Below, one piece after another: positions 1 to 6,407 of a stretch of 31,511 bases of DNA. Each line of letters begins with the position of its first letter. The first letter of the stretch is position 1. Under the pieces are notes generated by a model. The model did not search any database, was not told the DNA's origin, and worked only from the letters and a program-made list of their open reading frames with translations. The position numbers and the translations under genes are program-made. The stretch is from NZQO01 sp964639255 (GTDB lineage: Bacteria; Bacteroidota; Bacteroidia; Flavobacteriales; Flavobacteriaceae). The stretch covers positions 1 to 31,511 of the forward strand of contig CAZXDP010000030.1 of NCBI GenBank assembly GCA_964639255.1. The letters run 5' to 3'.

Positions 1-1060
1 TAACGGTGAAGATGCGGCCGCTGCTATGGTCGCGGCTTGCGCCCGTTACACTGGCCAAGCAGTTTACTTCATCGCGCATACGCAGCACTCCCAAAAAGGC
101 AAAAATCAATGCCTCTTTGTATTCGATAAGAGCGGGTTGCGGAATAACTAATTGCAGTTTTTTGTGTGCACGCATTCGTTTCAGCAAGTACTCATTGTAC
201 GCGCCTCCCCCCGTAACCAGTACCGTGCTACCTTCGTTGCACTGGATCGCAAGCTGCATGGCAATATGCTCTGTAACGGTACGCAGGGCATCTATAGGGC
301 TGCAACCTGCTTGCTCCAACAACGGCAATACCTGTGCGCGCACCCACTCTACGCCCAGCGATTTTGGAGGGGGCGTGGTATAAAACGGCAACGCATTCAG
401 TTGCTGCAACAACAATTCGCGAACCGCTCCCTTGGCAGCCAATGCACCACCGGCATCGTAGGGTTGCCCCAACTGTTGGGCCAATTCGTTCAGCACGATA
501 TTTACAGGACAAACATCGTACGCCAAGCGTTTCTCTCCATCAAAAAACGATATATTGGCGAAGCCGCCAAGGTTAAGGCAGTAATCGTATTCAGAAAAAA
601 GCAATTGATCGCCCATGGGCACCAAGGGCGCTCCCTGTCCGCCAAGCGCTACATCCTGCACCCGAAAATCGCATACCACGGTCTTGCCGAAGGTTTGGGC
701 GAGTATTGGCGCATTTCCCAATTGAAAGGTATAGTCCCGCTCAGGCTGGTGAAACACGGTATGGCCATGGCTGCTCAAAGCGTCTACATCGTGATAAAAC
801 TCTTCGGAAAACAGCCGGGCAGCATTGCCAACGTAACGGGCGTAGTCGTTGTCCAATTGCTTCAGCTCGCTCTCTGGCAACTCGATCGCCGTACGAAGGC
901 GCTCCTGCCAATAGGGGGAATAGGCAAGGGTTTGCAGTTTTCCGAAGCGATAGTGCCACGATCCCTCTTCATCTAGATGGAAAAAACATTCGGCCAGATC
1001 GAGACCGTCCAGCGACGTCCCGCTCATGGCTCCTACTACGTGATAGCTCTTTTGCTTCAA
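1..1060 (-). CDS. anmK: Anhydro-N-acetylmuramic acid kinase, 3' end cut by window edge
   Basis: Phosphorylates and opens 1,6-anhydro-MurNAc to MurNAc-6-phosphate in cytosolic cell-wall recycling. The reverse strand is open without a stop from about 1078 to base 1. It shows the nucleotide-binding start MSGTSLDGLDLAE, then LSSHGHTVFH, DFRVQDVALGGQGAPLVP, LNLGGFANIS, YDVCPVNIVLN, VTGGGAYN and, at the edge, SVTGASRDHSSGRIF. The last block is close to the normal C-terminus, so only a few codons should be missing. I chose the TTG at 1058-1060 because it gives MKQKSYHVVGAMSGTSLDG, matching the short strand that precedes MSGTS in the family. The only ATG (1025-1027) would start at MSGTS itself and lose that strand. 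A TAG lies just upstream at 1079-1081. Divergent from the acyl-CoA dehydrogenase. Family call is firm; the start is likely but not proven. Confidence 0.93.
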   Translation of the reverse strand, partial: MKQKSYHVVGAMSGTSLDGLDLAECFFHLDEEGSWHYRFGKLQTLAYSPYWQERLRTAIELPESELKQLDNDYARYVGNAARLFSEEFYHDVDALSSHGHTVFHQPERDYTFQLGNAPILAQTFGKTVVCDFRVQDVALGGQGAPLVPMGDQLLFSEYDYCLNLGGFANISFFDGEKRLAYDVCPVNIVLNELAQQLGQPYDAGGALAAKGAVRELLLQQLNALPFYTTPPPKSLGVEWVRAQVLPLLEQAGCSPIDALRTVTEHIAMQLAIQCNEGSTVLVTGGGAYNEYLLKRMRAHKKLQLVIPQPALIEYKEALIFAFLGVLRMRDEVNCLASVTGASRDHSSGRIFTV

Positions 1061-1159
1061 GGCACTGGTTTTTGATGGCTAAAGATACACAACTGCTCCC
1101 TATTGAAACAAAACATATTCCATTACCTGCTAACCGCATACTATTTGGAATTTGGAAGT

Positions 1160-1190
1160 TGGGTTTTACTTTTTTTTATAAGTACCTTTG
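1160..1190 (+). promoter_or_regulatory. Bacteroidota-type promoter of the acyl-CoA dehydrogenase gene
   Basis: A -7 element TACCTTTG (1183-1190) fits the TAnnTTTG consensus. TTGG at 1160-1163 is 19 bases upstream and fits the -33 element. The ATG at 1226 follows 35 bases after the -7 element. Confidence 0.6.
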
Positions 1191-1225
1191 CACTTCTTAC
1201 GTTTAACACACTTTATTTACTACCT

Positions 1226-2368
1226 ATGGATTTCAGTCTTTCAGAAGAACATATCATGATTCGCGACGCAGCGCGCGATTTTGCGAACAACGAATTGAAG
1301 CCTGGCGTTATTGAACGCGACAACAAACAGGAGTTTCCTACCGAGCAGGTAAGGAAAATGGGCGAACTTGGGTTTATGGGCATGATGGTAGACCCCAAGT
1401 ACGGCGGCGGCGGTATGGACACCGTTAGCTACGTGCTGGCTATGGAAGAACTCAGCAAGATCGATGCCTCCTGTTCGGTAATCGTTTCGGTAAACAACTC
1501 CCTTGTTTGCTGGGGACTCGAAACCTACGGTAGCGAAGACCAAAAACAGAAGTACCTTACCAAATTGGCCACTGGCGAGAGCATAGGCGCCTTTTGCCTT
1601 AGCGAACCCGAAGCCGGCAGCGATGCTACCTCGCAGCGCACCACGGCCATCGACAAGGGCGACCACTATATTTTAAACGGGACTAAGAACTGGATTACCA
1701 ACGGCGGCAGTGCCGACTATTATCTGGTCATTGCCCAGACCGATCGCGATAAGGGCCACAAGGGCATCAACGCATTTATTGTTGAAAAAGGCTGGGACGG
1801 CTTCGAGGTGGGCCCTAAGGAAGATAAACTGGGCATTCGCGGCAGCGACACCCACACCCTTAATTTTAACGATGTAAAAGTGCCGAAGGAAAACCGGATT
1901 GGCGACGATGGCTTCGGCTTCAAATTCGCTATGAAAACCTTGAGCGGCGGCCGTATTGGCATCGCTGCCCAGGCCTTGGGAATCGCCTCTGGCGCGTACG
2001 AGCTGGCACGCGACTATTCCAAGATACGCAAAGCCTTTGGCACCGAGATTTGCAACCACCAAGCCATCGCCTTTAAACTGGCCGATATGCATACCGAAAT
2101 TGAAGCAGCCCGCCACCTGGTGATAAAAGCTGCGTGGGACAAAGACCAAGGCAACAATTACGATATGAGCGGCGCCATGGCCAAGCTCTACGCTAGCAAA
2201 GTAGCCATGGATGTAACAGTAGAGGCCGTACAGGTACACGGTGGTAATGGCTACGTAAAGGAATACCACGTAGAACGGTTGATGCGCGATGCAAAGATCA
2301 CGCAGATCTATGAAGGCACTTCCGAAATACAGAAAATCGTAATCTCCCGCGGATTGCTTCGCGACTAA
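1226..2368 (+). CDS. Acyl-CoA dehydrogenase, short-chain/butyryl-CoA type
   Basis: FAD-dependent alpha,beta-dehydrogenation of acyl-CoA, passing electrons to electron-transfer flavoprotein in beta-oxidation or branched-chain acid breakdown. At 380 residues it has the standard family length. Visible signatures are FSLSEEHIMIRDAARDFA at the N-terminus, GAFCLSEPEAGSDA (FAD/substrate region), GIRGSDTHTLNF, GRIGIAAQALGIA, VQVHGGNGYVKEY, and the catalytic-base segment IYEGTSEIQ with the presumed catalytic Glu at residue 363. The frame is open back to 1103, but that stretch contains the promoter and encodes no family sequence, so the ATG at 1226 (MDFSLSEE) is the start. A strong terminator follows. 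Exact chain-length specificity cannot be read from sequence. Confidence 0.95.
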   Translation: MDFSLSEEHIMIRDAARDFANNELKPGVIERDNKQEFPTEQVRKMGELGFMGMMVDPKYGGGGMDTVSYVLAMEELSKIDASCSVIVSVNNSLVCWGLETYGSEDQKQKYLTKLATGESIGAFCLSEPEAGSDATSQRTTAIDKGDHYILNGTKNWITNGGSADYYLVIAQTDRDKGHKGINAFIVEKGWDGFEVGPKEDKLGIRGSDTHTLNFNDVKVPKENRIGDDGFGFKFAMKTLSGGRIGIAAQALGIASGAYELARDYSKIRKAFGTEICNHQAIAFKLADMHTEIEAARHLVIKAAWDKDQGNNYDMSGAMAKLYASKVAMDVTVEAVQVHGGNGYVKEYHVERLMRDAKITQIYEGTSEIQKIVISRGLLRD

Positions 2369-2382
2369 TAATATCCCAACAT

Positions 2383-2410
2383 AAAAACCCGGCAACTCGC
2401 CGGGTTTTTT
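2383..2410 (+). terminator. Rho-independent terminator after the acyl-CoA dehydrogenase gene
   Basis: A perfect 11-bp stem (AAAAACCCGGC / GCCGGGTTTTT) with a 5-base AACTC loop runs into T residues, 15 bases past the stop codon. Confidence 0.9.
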
Positions 2411-2445
2411 TATGATATTACACATACTTTTTATTGGCTAATTCG

Positions 2446-2474
2446 AACTGCCAACTGAGAACTGAATGACAGCC
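2446..2474. repeat. ACTG-rich degenerate repeat, left copy
   Basis: A short run of 7-8 base ACTGCC/ACTGAG/ACTGAA units. The same motif is more extended and in the same orientation at 3548-3600. Both runs lie outside the inverted GC palindromes that surround the 2509-3222 gene. Confidence 0.55.
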
Positions 2475-2480
2475 ACTAAT

Positions 2481-2510
2481 TCCCCCCTCGAGGGGGGCAA
2501 GGGGGGTGTT
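2481..2510. repeat. GC-rich palindrome plus GGGGTGTT tail, left copy of an inverted pair
   Basis: CCCCCCTCGAGGGGGG at 2482-2497 is a perfect 16-bp palindrome, followed by CAAGGGGGGTGTT. The block is imperfectly repeated in inverted orientation at 3468-3494. Its end overlaps the stop codon of the minus-strand gene (2509-2511). There is no T-run in the minus-strand direction, so it is not a classic intrinsic terminator. Confidence 0.7.
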
Positions 2511-3222
2511 ATTCCTTCACGAACCTCCGTACCGTACGTTCGCCCTTAGGCCCCTCCAGTTGCAGGAAGTACACGCCCGCGGATAGGGCGCTCACCTCTA
2601 ACGGCTGACCGGGAAACACCTCCTGTTCCAGCAAGGCCGTACGACCATCTACCGTGCGTACGGTCGCCGTCAACGGGCCGACCCCCTCGGGCAGGCTGTC
2701 TAGGGTTAAGGTATTCACCGTTGGGTTGGGGAACACGATTAAGGCACTCAATTGTATGTCTCCTACGCCTAGCTGTTGGTTGGTGTACTCGGCTTGGTTG
2801 CCCTCGCTATTTTCTATCGTTAGATACAACACACCACTGTTTTGCTCAAACGTGTAGGAGAAGGGGCCTTTAGAAACCTCGGTATCTAAATCATAGTAAA
2901 TAGAATAATGTCGATCCATAAATTCAATAATATCAGGATCACCACAAGTCCCTATTAGAACTGCCCCGCCATCATCCGTAGTAAATGTATTATTTTGCAG
3001 GTACTGAACAGAAGTTCCAAACCCTTCTTCGCATCCCGCGTGTATTACTTCCAAAAAATCTTGATTAAAAACAATACTGCCAAATAAATCATTAGGCGCA
3101 GTATAATTCATATCGTTTATTGTCACTTTATTCAAATACCAATCATTCTCTAACAATTGGGGGTCTTGGGCCTTTAGCGCAACGCTAGCACATAGCAATA
3201 CATAAAGCAGTACTTATTTCAT
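2509..3222 (-). pseudogene. Small T9SS-sorted secreted protein with a stop at codon 3
   Basis: From the upstream ATG (3220-3222) the sequence reads Met-Lys-stop and then VLLYVLLCASVALKAQ in the same frame. This is a normal flavobacterial signal peptide interrupted by TAA at 3214-3216; one base change (AAA to TAA) would explain it. The next usable starts are TTG codons within the signal sequence, such as 3196-3198, which gives 229 residues but a weakened export signal. The mature part begins DPQLLENDWYLNKVTIND, resembling small lipocalin-like or WYL-start T9SS cargo. It ends in a type A sorting domain of about 80 residues (FPNPTVNTLTL ... GVYFLQLEG ... RRFVKE). The rest of the frame is intact, so this is a recent nonsense mutation, a sequence error, or a gene using a non-ATG start. 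Composition is split: the sorting-domain half is very GC-rich and the mature N-terminal half AT-rich. Confidence 0.7.
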
Positions 3223-3264
3223 AAATAAAAATTAAGTTAGTTGTAGCGGGGAGTCGGTATAAAG

Positions 3265-3279
3265 AAAAAAAAAAAAAAA
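3265..3279. repeat. A15 homopolymer
   Basis: Fifteen consecutive A residues on the plus strand, 43 bases upstream of the ATG of the minus-strand T9SS gene, so a T15 tract in its probable promoter or leader. Confidence 0.9.
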
Positions 3280-3467
3280 CGAATATTCCGAACAAAAGAA
3301 CCAAAATTACGAGCCGACGATTTTCTTGGAAGATTCCTCGTAATTGAAACCAGATACTTCCAAATCCTATCTTTTTTCTTATTCCGAAATTTTAACACCC
3401 TGCCGACATCAAATCACTGAAAACTCCGAACAAAATAAAAACACTAAACACCAACCACTCAATATGA

Positions 3468-3494
3468 AACACCCCTGTAGTCCCCTCAAGGGGA
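3468..3494. repeat. Palindrome plus AACACCCC, right copy of the inverted pair
   Basis: AACACCCCTGTAG is followed by TCCCCTCAAGGGGA. The reverse complement aligns with 2481-2510 (CCCCTTGAGGGG, then a spacer, then GGGGTGTT). With the left copy it brackets the T9SS cargo gene. Confidence 0.65.
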
Positions 3495-3547
3495 CAATCA
3501 CGGATTTCTCCCTGAGACGGTTGGCCAAGAAGTAGTCGACTTACTTC

Positions 3548-3600
3548 CAACTGCCTACTGCAACTGCCCACTGCCTACTAAAACGGAATACTGCCAACTA
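3548..3600. repeat. ACTGCC tandem degenerate repeat, right copy
   Basis: Roughly seven units of about 7 bases built on ACTGCC/ACTGCA/ACTAAA/ACTGCC. Same motif and orientation as 2446-2474. Confidence 0.65.
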
Positions 3601-3612
3601 CACCCCAAGGTC

Positions 3613-3634
3613 TCCTTGCGGTTTCCTTGCGGTT
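3613..3634. repeat. 11-bp tandem duplication
   Basis: Two exact back-to-back copies of TCCTTGCGGTT (3613-3623 and 3624-3634). They lie just downstream of the stop of the putative porin gene, which is on the minus strand. Confidence 0.8.
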
Positions 3635-3702
3635 AACCTACGGTCGGCGCATTATGTAAAATAGAATGGGAAACCCTACGAAGGGCGCTGGGCTTAATCC
3701 AG

Positions 3703-5598
3703 TTACAGGAAAAAGTTCCACACCAATCCAAAGCGAATAATCGCGTCGCGATAGGGATAGCCCGGCGCCGAAAAATGGTCGTTCTGGTTGGCAAAAATCT
3801 GGTTTATATGCTCATACGCAAAATAGATGCGCGTTTGCCGTATTTTAGCATTGAAGAACACATCGATAATGGGGAAAGCCCCCAGCTCCTCGGCATCCTG
3901 CACAAAAAACTCCCCTAGCACGGGGTCGTAGCCGTTCAGGGTGTATTGGGTAAAGTACTTTACGTTTACCCCAGTTTGCAAGAACAGCGCCCTCTTAAAC
4001 CAATGGTCCTCATAAAATAGGGCATTGCGCGTTACCAATTGCGGTACCCGTAGGGCAGCCTCGCCCGAAAGTACCTGTTGGTAAAGTATGGTATTGGCCA
4101 GGGCAAACTTCCCGTACCGAAAGGTGCGCTCGCCCTTCACGGTTACATAGTCCACCCGTTCGCCAAACTGCTGGGGCGTGGGGGTCGTACCGCCGGGGGC
4201 GATGGCAAAATAAGTGTAATCGTCTATGCCCGTATAGGTTACCGTGGCATCTAGAAACTGTTCGCTCTGCAACCGGAGGGAAAGCTGTTGGGTCTTAACG
4301 TTGTTGAAATTGGTTTGCCAGTTGTAGTTCTCGTAATCGCTCTGGTACAGCAAAAAGTTGAAATTGGGTGCTACCGAATGTACTTTGGCATTGGCCTGTA
4401 CCCTATTTCGCTCGTTAAACGCGAACGAAGCGGCAGCGGTAAGGTAATTGCCCTCAAAATCGCCCGTTATGTTTATGGCGCCTTCCCCTTGTAGTTCGAA
4501 TCCGCGGTACTGCTTGCGGTACCGAGCCCCTACGTGCATAAGCGCTCCCTTCAATCGGTTGGTAATGCGTCCTTCGTCGAGTATGAGTACAGAGTTATAT
4601 CCGTAGTTGTAATGGGTATAGCCTGCAAAACCGGTAATCTGTCCCAGCAGGGAGTTGTCCAGGCGCGCGTATGCCCCTGCCCTAACGTCTTCCAGCGTTA
4701 CTTTATTGAACAGATCACTGCTCTCGTAGGCGGGGCCAAACCCCTCAAAGGGTGCGTCCTGCCGGTATTCGAAGAATTTGTCTTCATAGCTCAGATTGTT
4801 GCCAAGGGTAAGCACATTATAGTGGGTACTGTCGCGACGGCCCAGCAATTCATATTCTTGGTCTAGGTAGAAGCGCTGTCCTTCCAGCTTGTTCTCTGCA
4901 TTTTCAAAGTTCACATCCAGCCGGCCGCGGTCTTCAAACTCTTCGTCCCCATTCCTGAAAAGGTCGATGGAAGTAGGCGTTAGGCCACCGTTCTGCTGGT
5001 TCAGCAGGTCTTGCGCGGTATAGTGGGCCCTAACTCTGTAGCGCTTGTTTTTGGTGTGGTAGTTGGTGGTGAACCGAAAATTACCCGTACTGGTTAAAAT
5101 GTTCTGGTAGATTCCCAAGGAGCGCACTCCTTTATAAGCAATGCTGAAGTTGAACTGTTCTGAAGTATTTACCGTAAAGAAGGCATCCAACTGCTGTCCC
5201 TGCTCAAAGGCCGTCTTAAAGTACAGCTCGGTAAGCGGTGTGGGCACGTGGTAATAGGAAATGGCATCTACGTCCATGTAATTGAAATGGTGGCCCTGGG
5301 CCGCAAATTTTGGCAGTAGGTTAAGGTCGTCAAAACGGTACGAGAGGGTGTTGTACGGCTGACCCACATTGCTGAAGGGAAGCAGCTCGAACCGATCGCG
5401 CCTCAGGTAGTTGAACCGGTACCACTTCTGTAGGGATAGGGTGGTGTCCACATAGGTCGTATCACGCTCCTTCGAGATAATCTTATACAAGTCTATGGGC
5501 GGCTTCTCGGGAGTTTCGGGCGCAATCTCGGGGTCGTTTTGAGCCTCCAAGGTAGCCGAAACACACAACAGTAGCAAGAGCCAAGCGAATCGGTTCAT
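3703..5598 (-). CDS. Putative outer-membrane porin, Bacteroidota putative-porin family
   Basis: A 631-residue outer-membrane beta-barrel protein. It starts MNRFAWLLLLLCVSATLEAQ, a clear signal peptide ending at AQ. The mature N-terminus is proline-rich (DPEIAPETPEKPPIDLYK), followed by DTTLSLQKWYRFNYLRRDRFELLPFSNVGQPYNTL and many alternating aromatic strands, ending RFGLVWNFFL with the terminal aromatic typical of beta-barrels. This layout and the rnhB neighbour match the family usually annotated as putative porin in Flavobacteria. The substrate is unknown. The frame is open to 5700, but a promoter at 5619-5648 excludes the upstream Mets. MTCPYMNRF (5613) sits at the expected transcription start and is less likely than 5598. 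Divergent from rnhB. Confidence 0.82.
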   Translation of the reverse strand: MNRFAWLLLLLCVSATLEAQNDPEIAPETPEKPPIDLYKIISKERDTTYVDTTLSLQKWYRFNYLRRDRFELLPFSNVGQPYNTLSYRFDDLNLLPKFAAQGHHFNYMDVDAISYYHVPTPLTELYFKTAFEQGQQLDAFFTVNTSEQFNFSIAYKGVRSLGIYQNILTSTGNFRFTTNYHTKNKRYRVRAHYTAQDLLNQQNGGLTPTSIDLFRNGDEEFEDRGRLDVNFENAENKLEGQRFYLDQEYELLGRRDSTHYNVLTLGNNLSYEDKFFEYRQDAPFEGFGPAYESSDLFNKVTLEDVRAGAYARLDNSLLGQITGFAGYTHYNYGYNSVLILDEGRITNRLKGALMHVGARYRKQYRGFELQGEGAINITGDFEGNYLTAAASFAFNERNRVQANAKVHSVAPNFNFLLYQSDYENYNWQTNFNNVKTQQLSLRLQSEQFLDATVTYTGIDDYTYFAIAPGGTTPTPQQFGERVDYVTVKGERTFRYGKFALANTILYQQVLSGEAALRVPQLVTRNALFYEDHWFKRALFLQTGVNVKYFTQYTLNGYDPVLGEFFVQDAEELGAFPIIDVFFNAKIRQTRIYFAYEHINQIFANQNDHFSAPGYPYRDAIIRFGLVWNFFL

Positions 5599-5618
5599 AT
5601 AGGGACAGGTCATTTGCA

Positions 5619-5648
5619 CAAAGGTAATGGTTTTTTCAAGCGGCAAAA
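5619..5648 (-). promoter_or_regulatory. Promoter of the putative porin gene
   Basis: On the minus strand TACCTTTG (5619-5626) is the -7 element and TTTTG (5644-5648) the -33, with 17 bases between. It places the transcript start just upstream of the ATG at 5598. Confidence 0.6.
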
Positions 5649-5693
5649 GCACAAAGCGCATTTTGGGACTTCGGAAGAAAGAAACACAAACCA

Positions 5694-5726
5694 TTTGCAT
5701 GGAGGGGGCAAGTGGTTGTAGTTTTG
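5694..5726 (+). promoter_or_regulatory. Promoter of rnhB
   Basis: TTTG (5694-5697), 21 bases, then TAGTTTTG (5719-5726). The ATG at 5735 follows 8 bases after the -7 element, so the leader is minimal or absent. Confidence 0.5.
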
Positions 5727-5734
5727 CCCTGGAA

Positions 5735-6334
5735 ATGCTTCAGCTAAAAATACATAGCCATTTGGTAGAGTGCGGGACCGACGAGGCTGGAAGGGGTTGC
5801 CTGGCCGGTCCCGTAACGGCAGCGGCAGTCATCCTGCCCAACAACTTTAGCCACCCATTGCTTACCGACAGCAAGCAATTAACCGAACCGCAACGGCTAG
5901 AACTAAGGGAGCTCATACTCGATCAAGCCCTGTGTTACACCATCCAGCACGTTATGATGGAGGAAATAGACGCTATAAATATCTTGAACGCCTCCATACT
6001 TGCCATGCATCGCTGTATAGAACGCCTGTCGACGCGCCCGCAATTTATCGCCATAGATGGCAACCGCTTTAAGCCCTTCGGCAAAATACCTTACGAATGT
6101 GTGGTAAAGGGCGATGGCAAGTACTTGCACATTGCCGCGGCCTCCATCATTGCCAAGACGGAGCGCGATGCGTATATGAAGAATCTCCATAGGGAATATC
6201 CACAATACCTCTGGCACCAGAACAAGGGCTACCCCACCCAGGCGCACCGGGAGGCCATACGAAAATACGGCCCAACGCCCTACCATCGCAAAAGCTTCCG
6301 CCTTTTGCCAGAGCAGCTTACCCTGAAGTTATAG
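5735..6334 (+). CDS. rnhB: Ribonuclease HII
   Basis: Cytosolic endonuclease that cuts RNA in RNA-DNA hybrids and removes misincorporated ribonucleotides. At 199 residues it has normal length. The nucleotide start is CGTDEAGRGCLAGPV with catalytic Asp16 and Glu17. SKQLTEPQR, IDGNRF (Asp108) and KGDGKYLHIAAASIIAKTERD (Asp127) complete the four-carboxylate site, and the C-terminal HQNKGYPTQAHREAI is the family block. The open frame extends to 5627, but MLQLKIHSHL at 5735 gives the usual short strand before GTDEAGRG, and the promoter lies upstream of it. It shares a divergent promoter region with the putative porin gene. Confidence 0.97.
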   Translation: MLQLKIHSHLVECGTDEAGRGCLAGPVTAAAVILPNNFSHPLLTDSKQLTEPQRLELRELILDQALCYTIQHVMMEEIDAINILNASILAMHRCIERLSTRPQFIAIDGNRFKPFGKIPYECVVKGDGKYLHIAAASIIAKTERDAYMKNLHREYPQYLWHQNKGYPTQAHREAIRKYGPTPYHRKSFRLLPEQLTLKL

Positions 6335-6394
6335 TTGTTGAAAACACGTCGATAAACTCTTTCGGTATCCCAACGCAACTGGCGAATTACTGGG

Positions 6395-6402
6395 TATTTT
6401 TG
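6395..6402 (+). promoter_or_regulatory. -7 promoter element of the beta-propeller lipoprotein
   Basis: TATTTTTG fits TAnnTTTG, with no clear -33. The ATG at 6408 is 5 bases further, predicting a leaderless or nearly leaderless mRNA. Confidence 0.4.
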
Positions 6403-6407
6403 TGGGT

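Larger units (their letters stand above)
3223..3702. other. 480-base intergenic region, repeats only
   Basis: Contains a 15-base A-run, an inverted GC palindrome, ACTGCC repeats and an 11-bp tandem duplication. A 63-codon open frame at 3344-3535 runs through the repeats and has no protein-like features. I see no convincing gene or RNA. Confidence 0.7.

Noticed and set aside
152..976. Long plus-strand open frame opposite anmK
   Set aside because: The reverse strand encodes an unambiguous AnmK sequence; the plus frame has no protein-like features and is a shadow.
1103..1225. N-terminal extension of the acyl-CoA dehydrogenase
   Set aside because: It covers the promoter elements and has no family similarity; the normal N-terminus begins at 1226.
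2482..2497. Perfect palindrome as an intrinsic terminator or att site
   Set aside because: No T-run follows in the minus-strand direction, and no integrase is nearby; listed as a repeat instead.
3344..3535. 63-codon plus-strand frame
   Set aside because: It runs through the palindromic repeat, with no signal peptide, motif or promoter.
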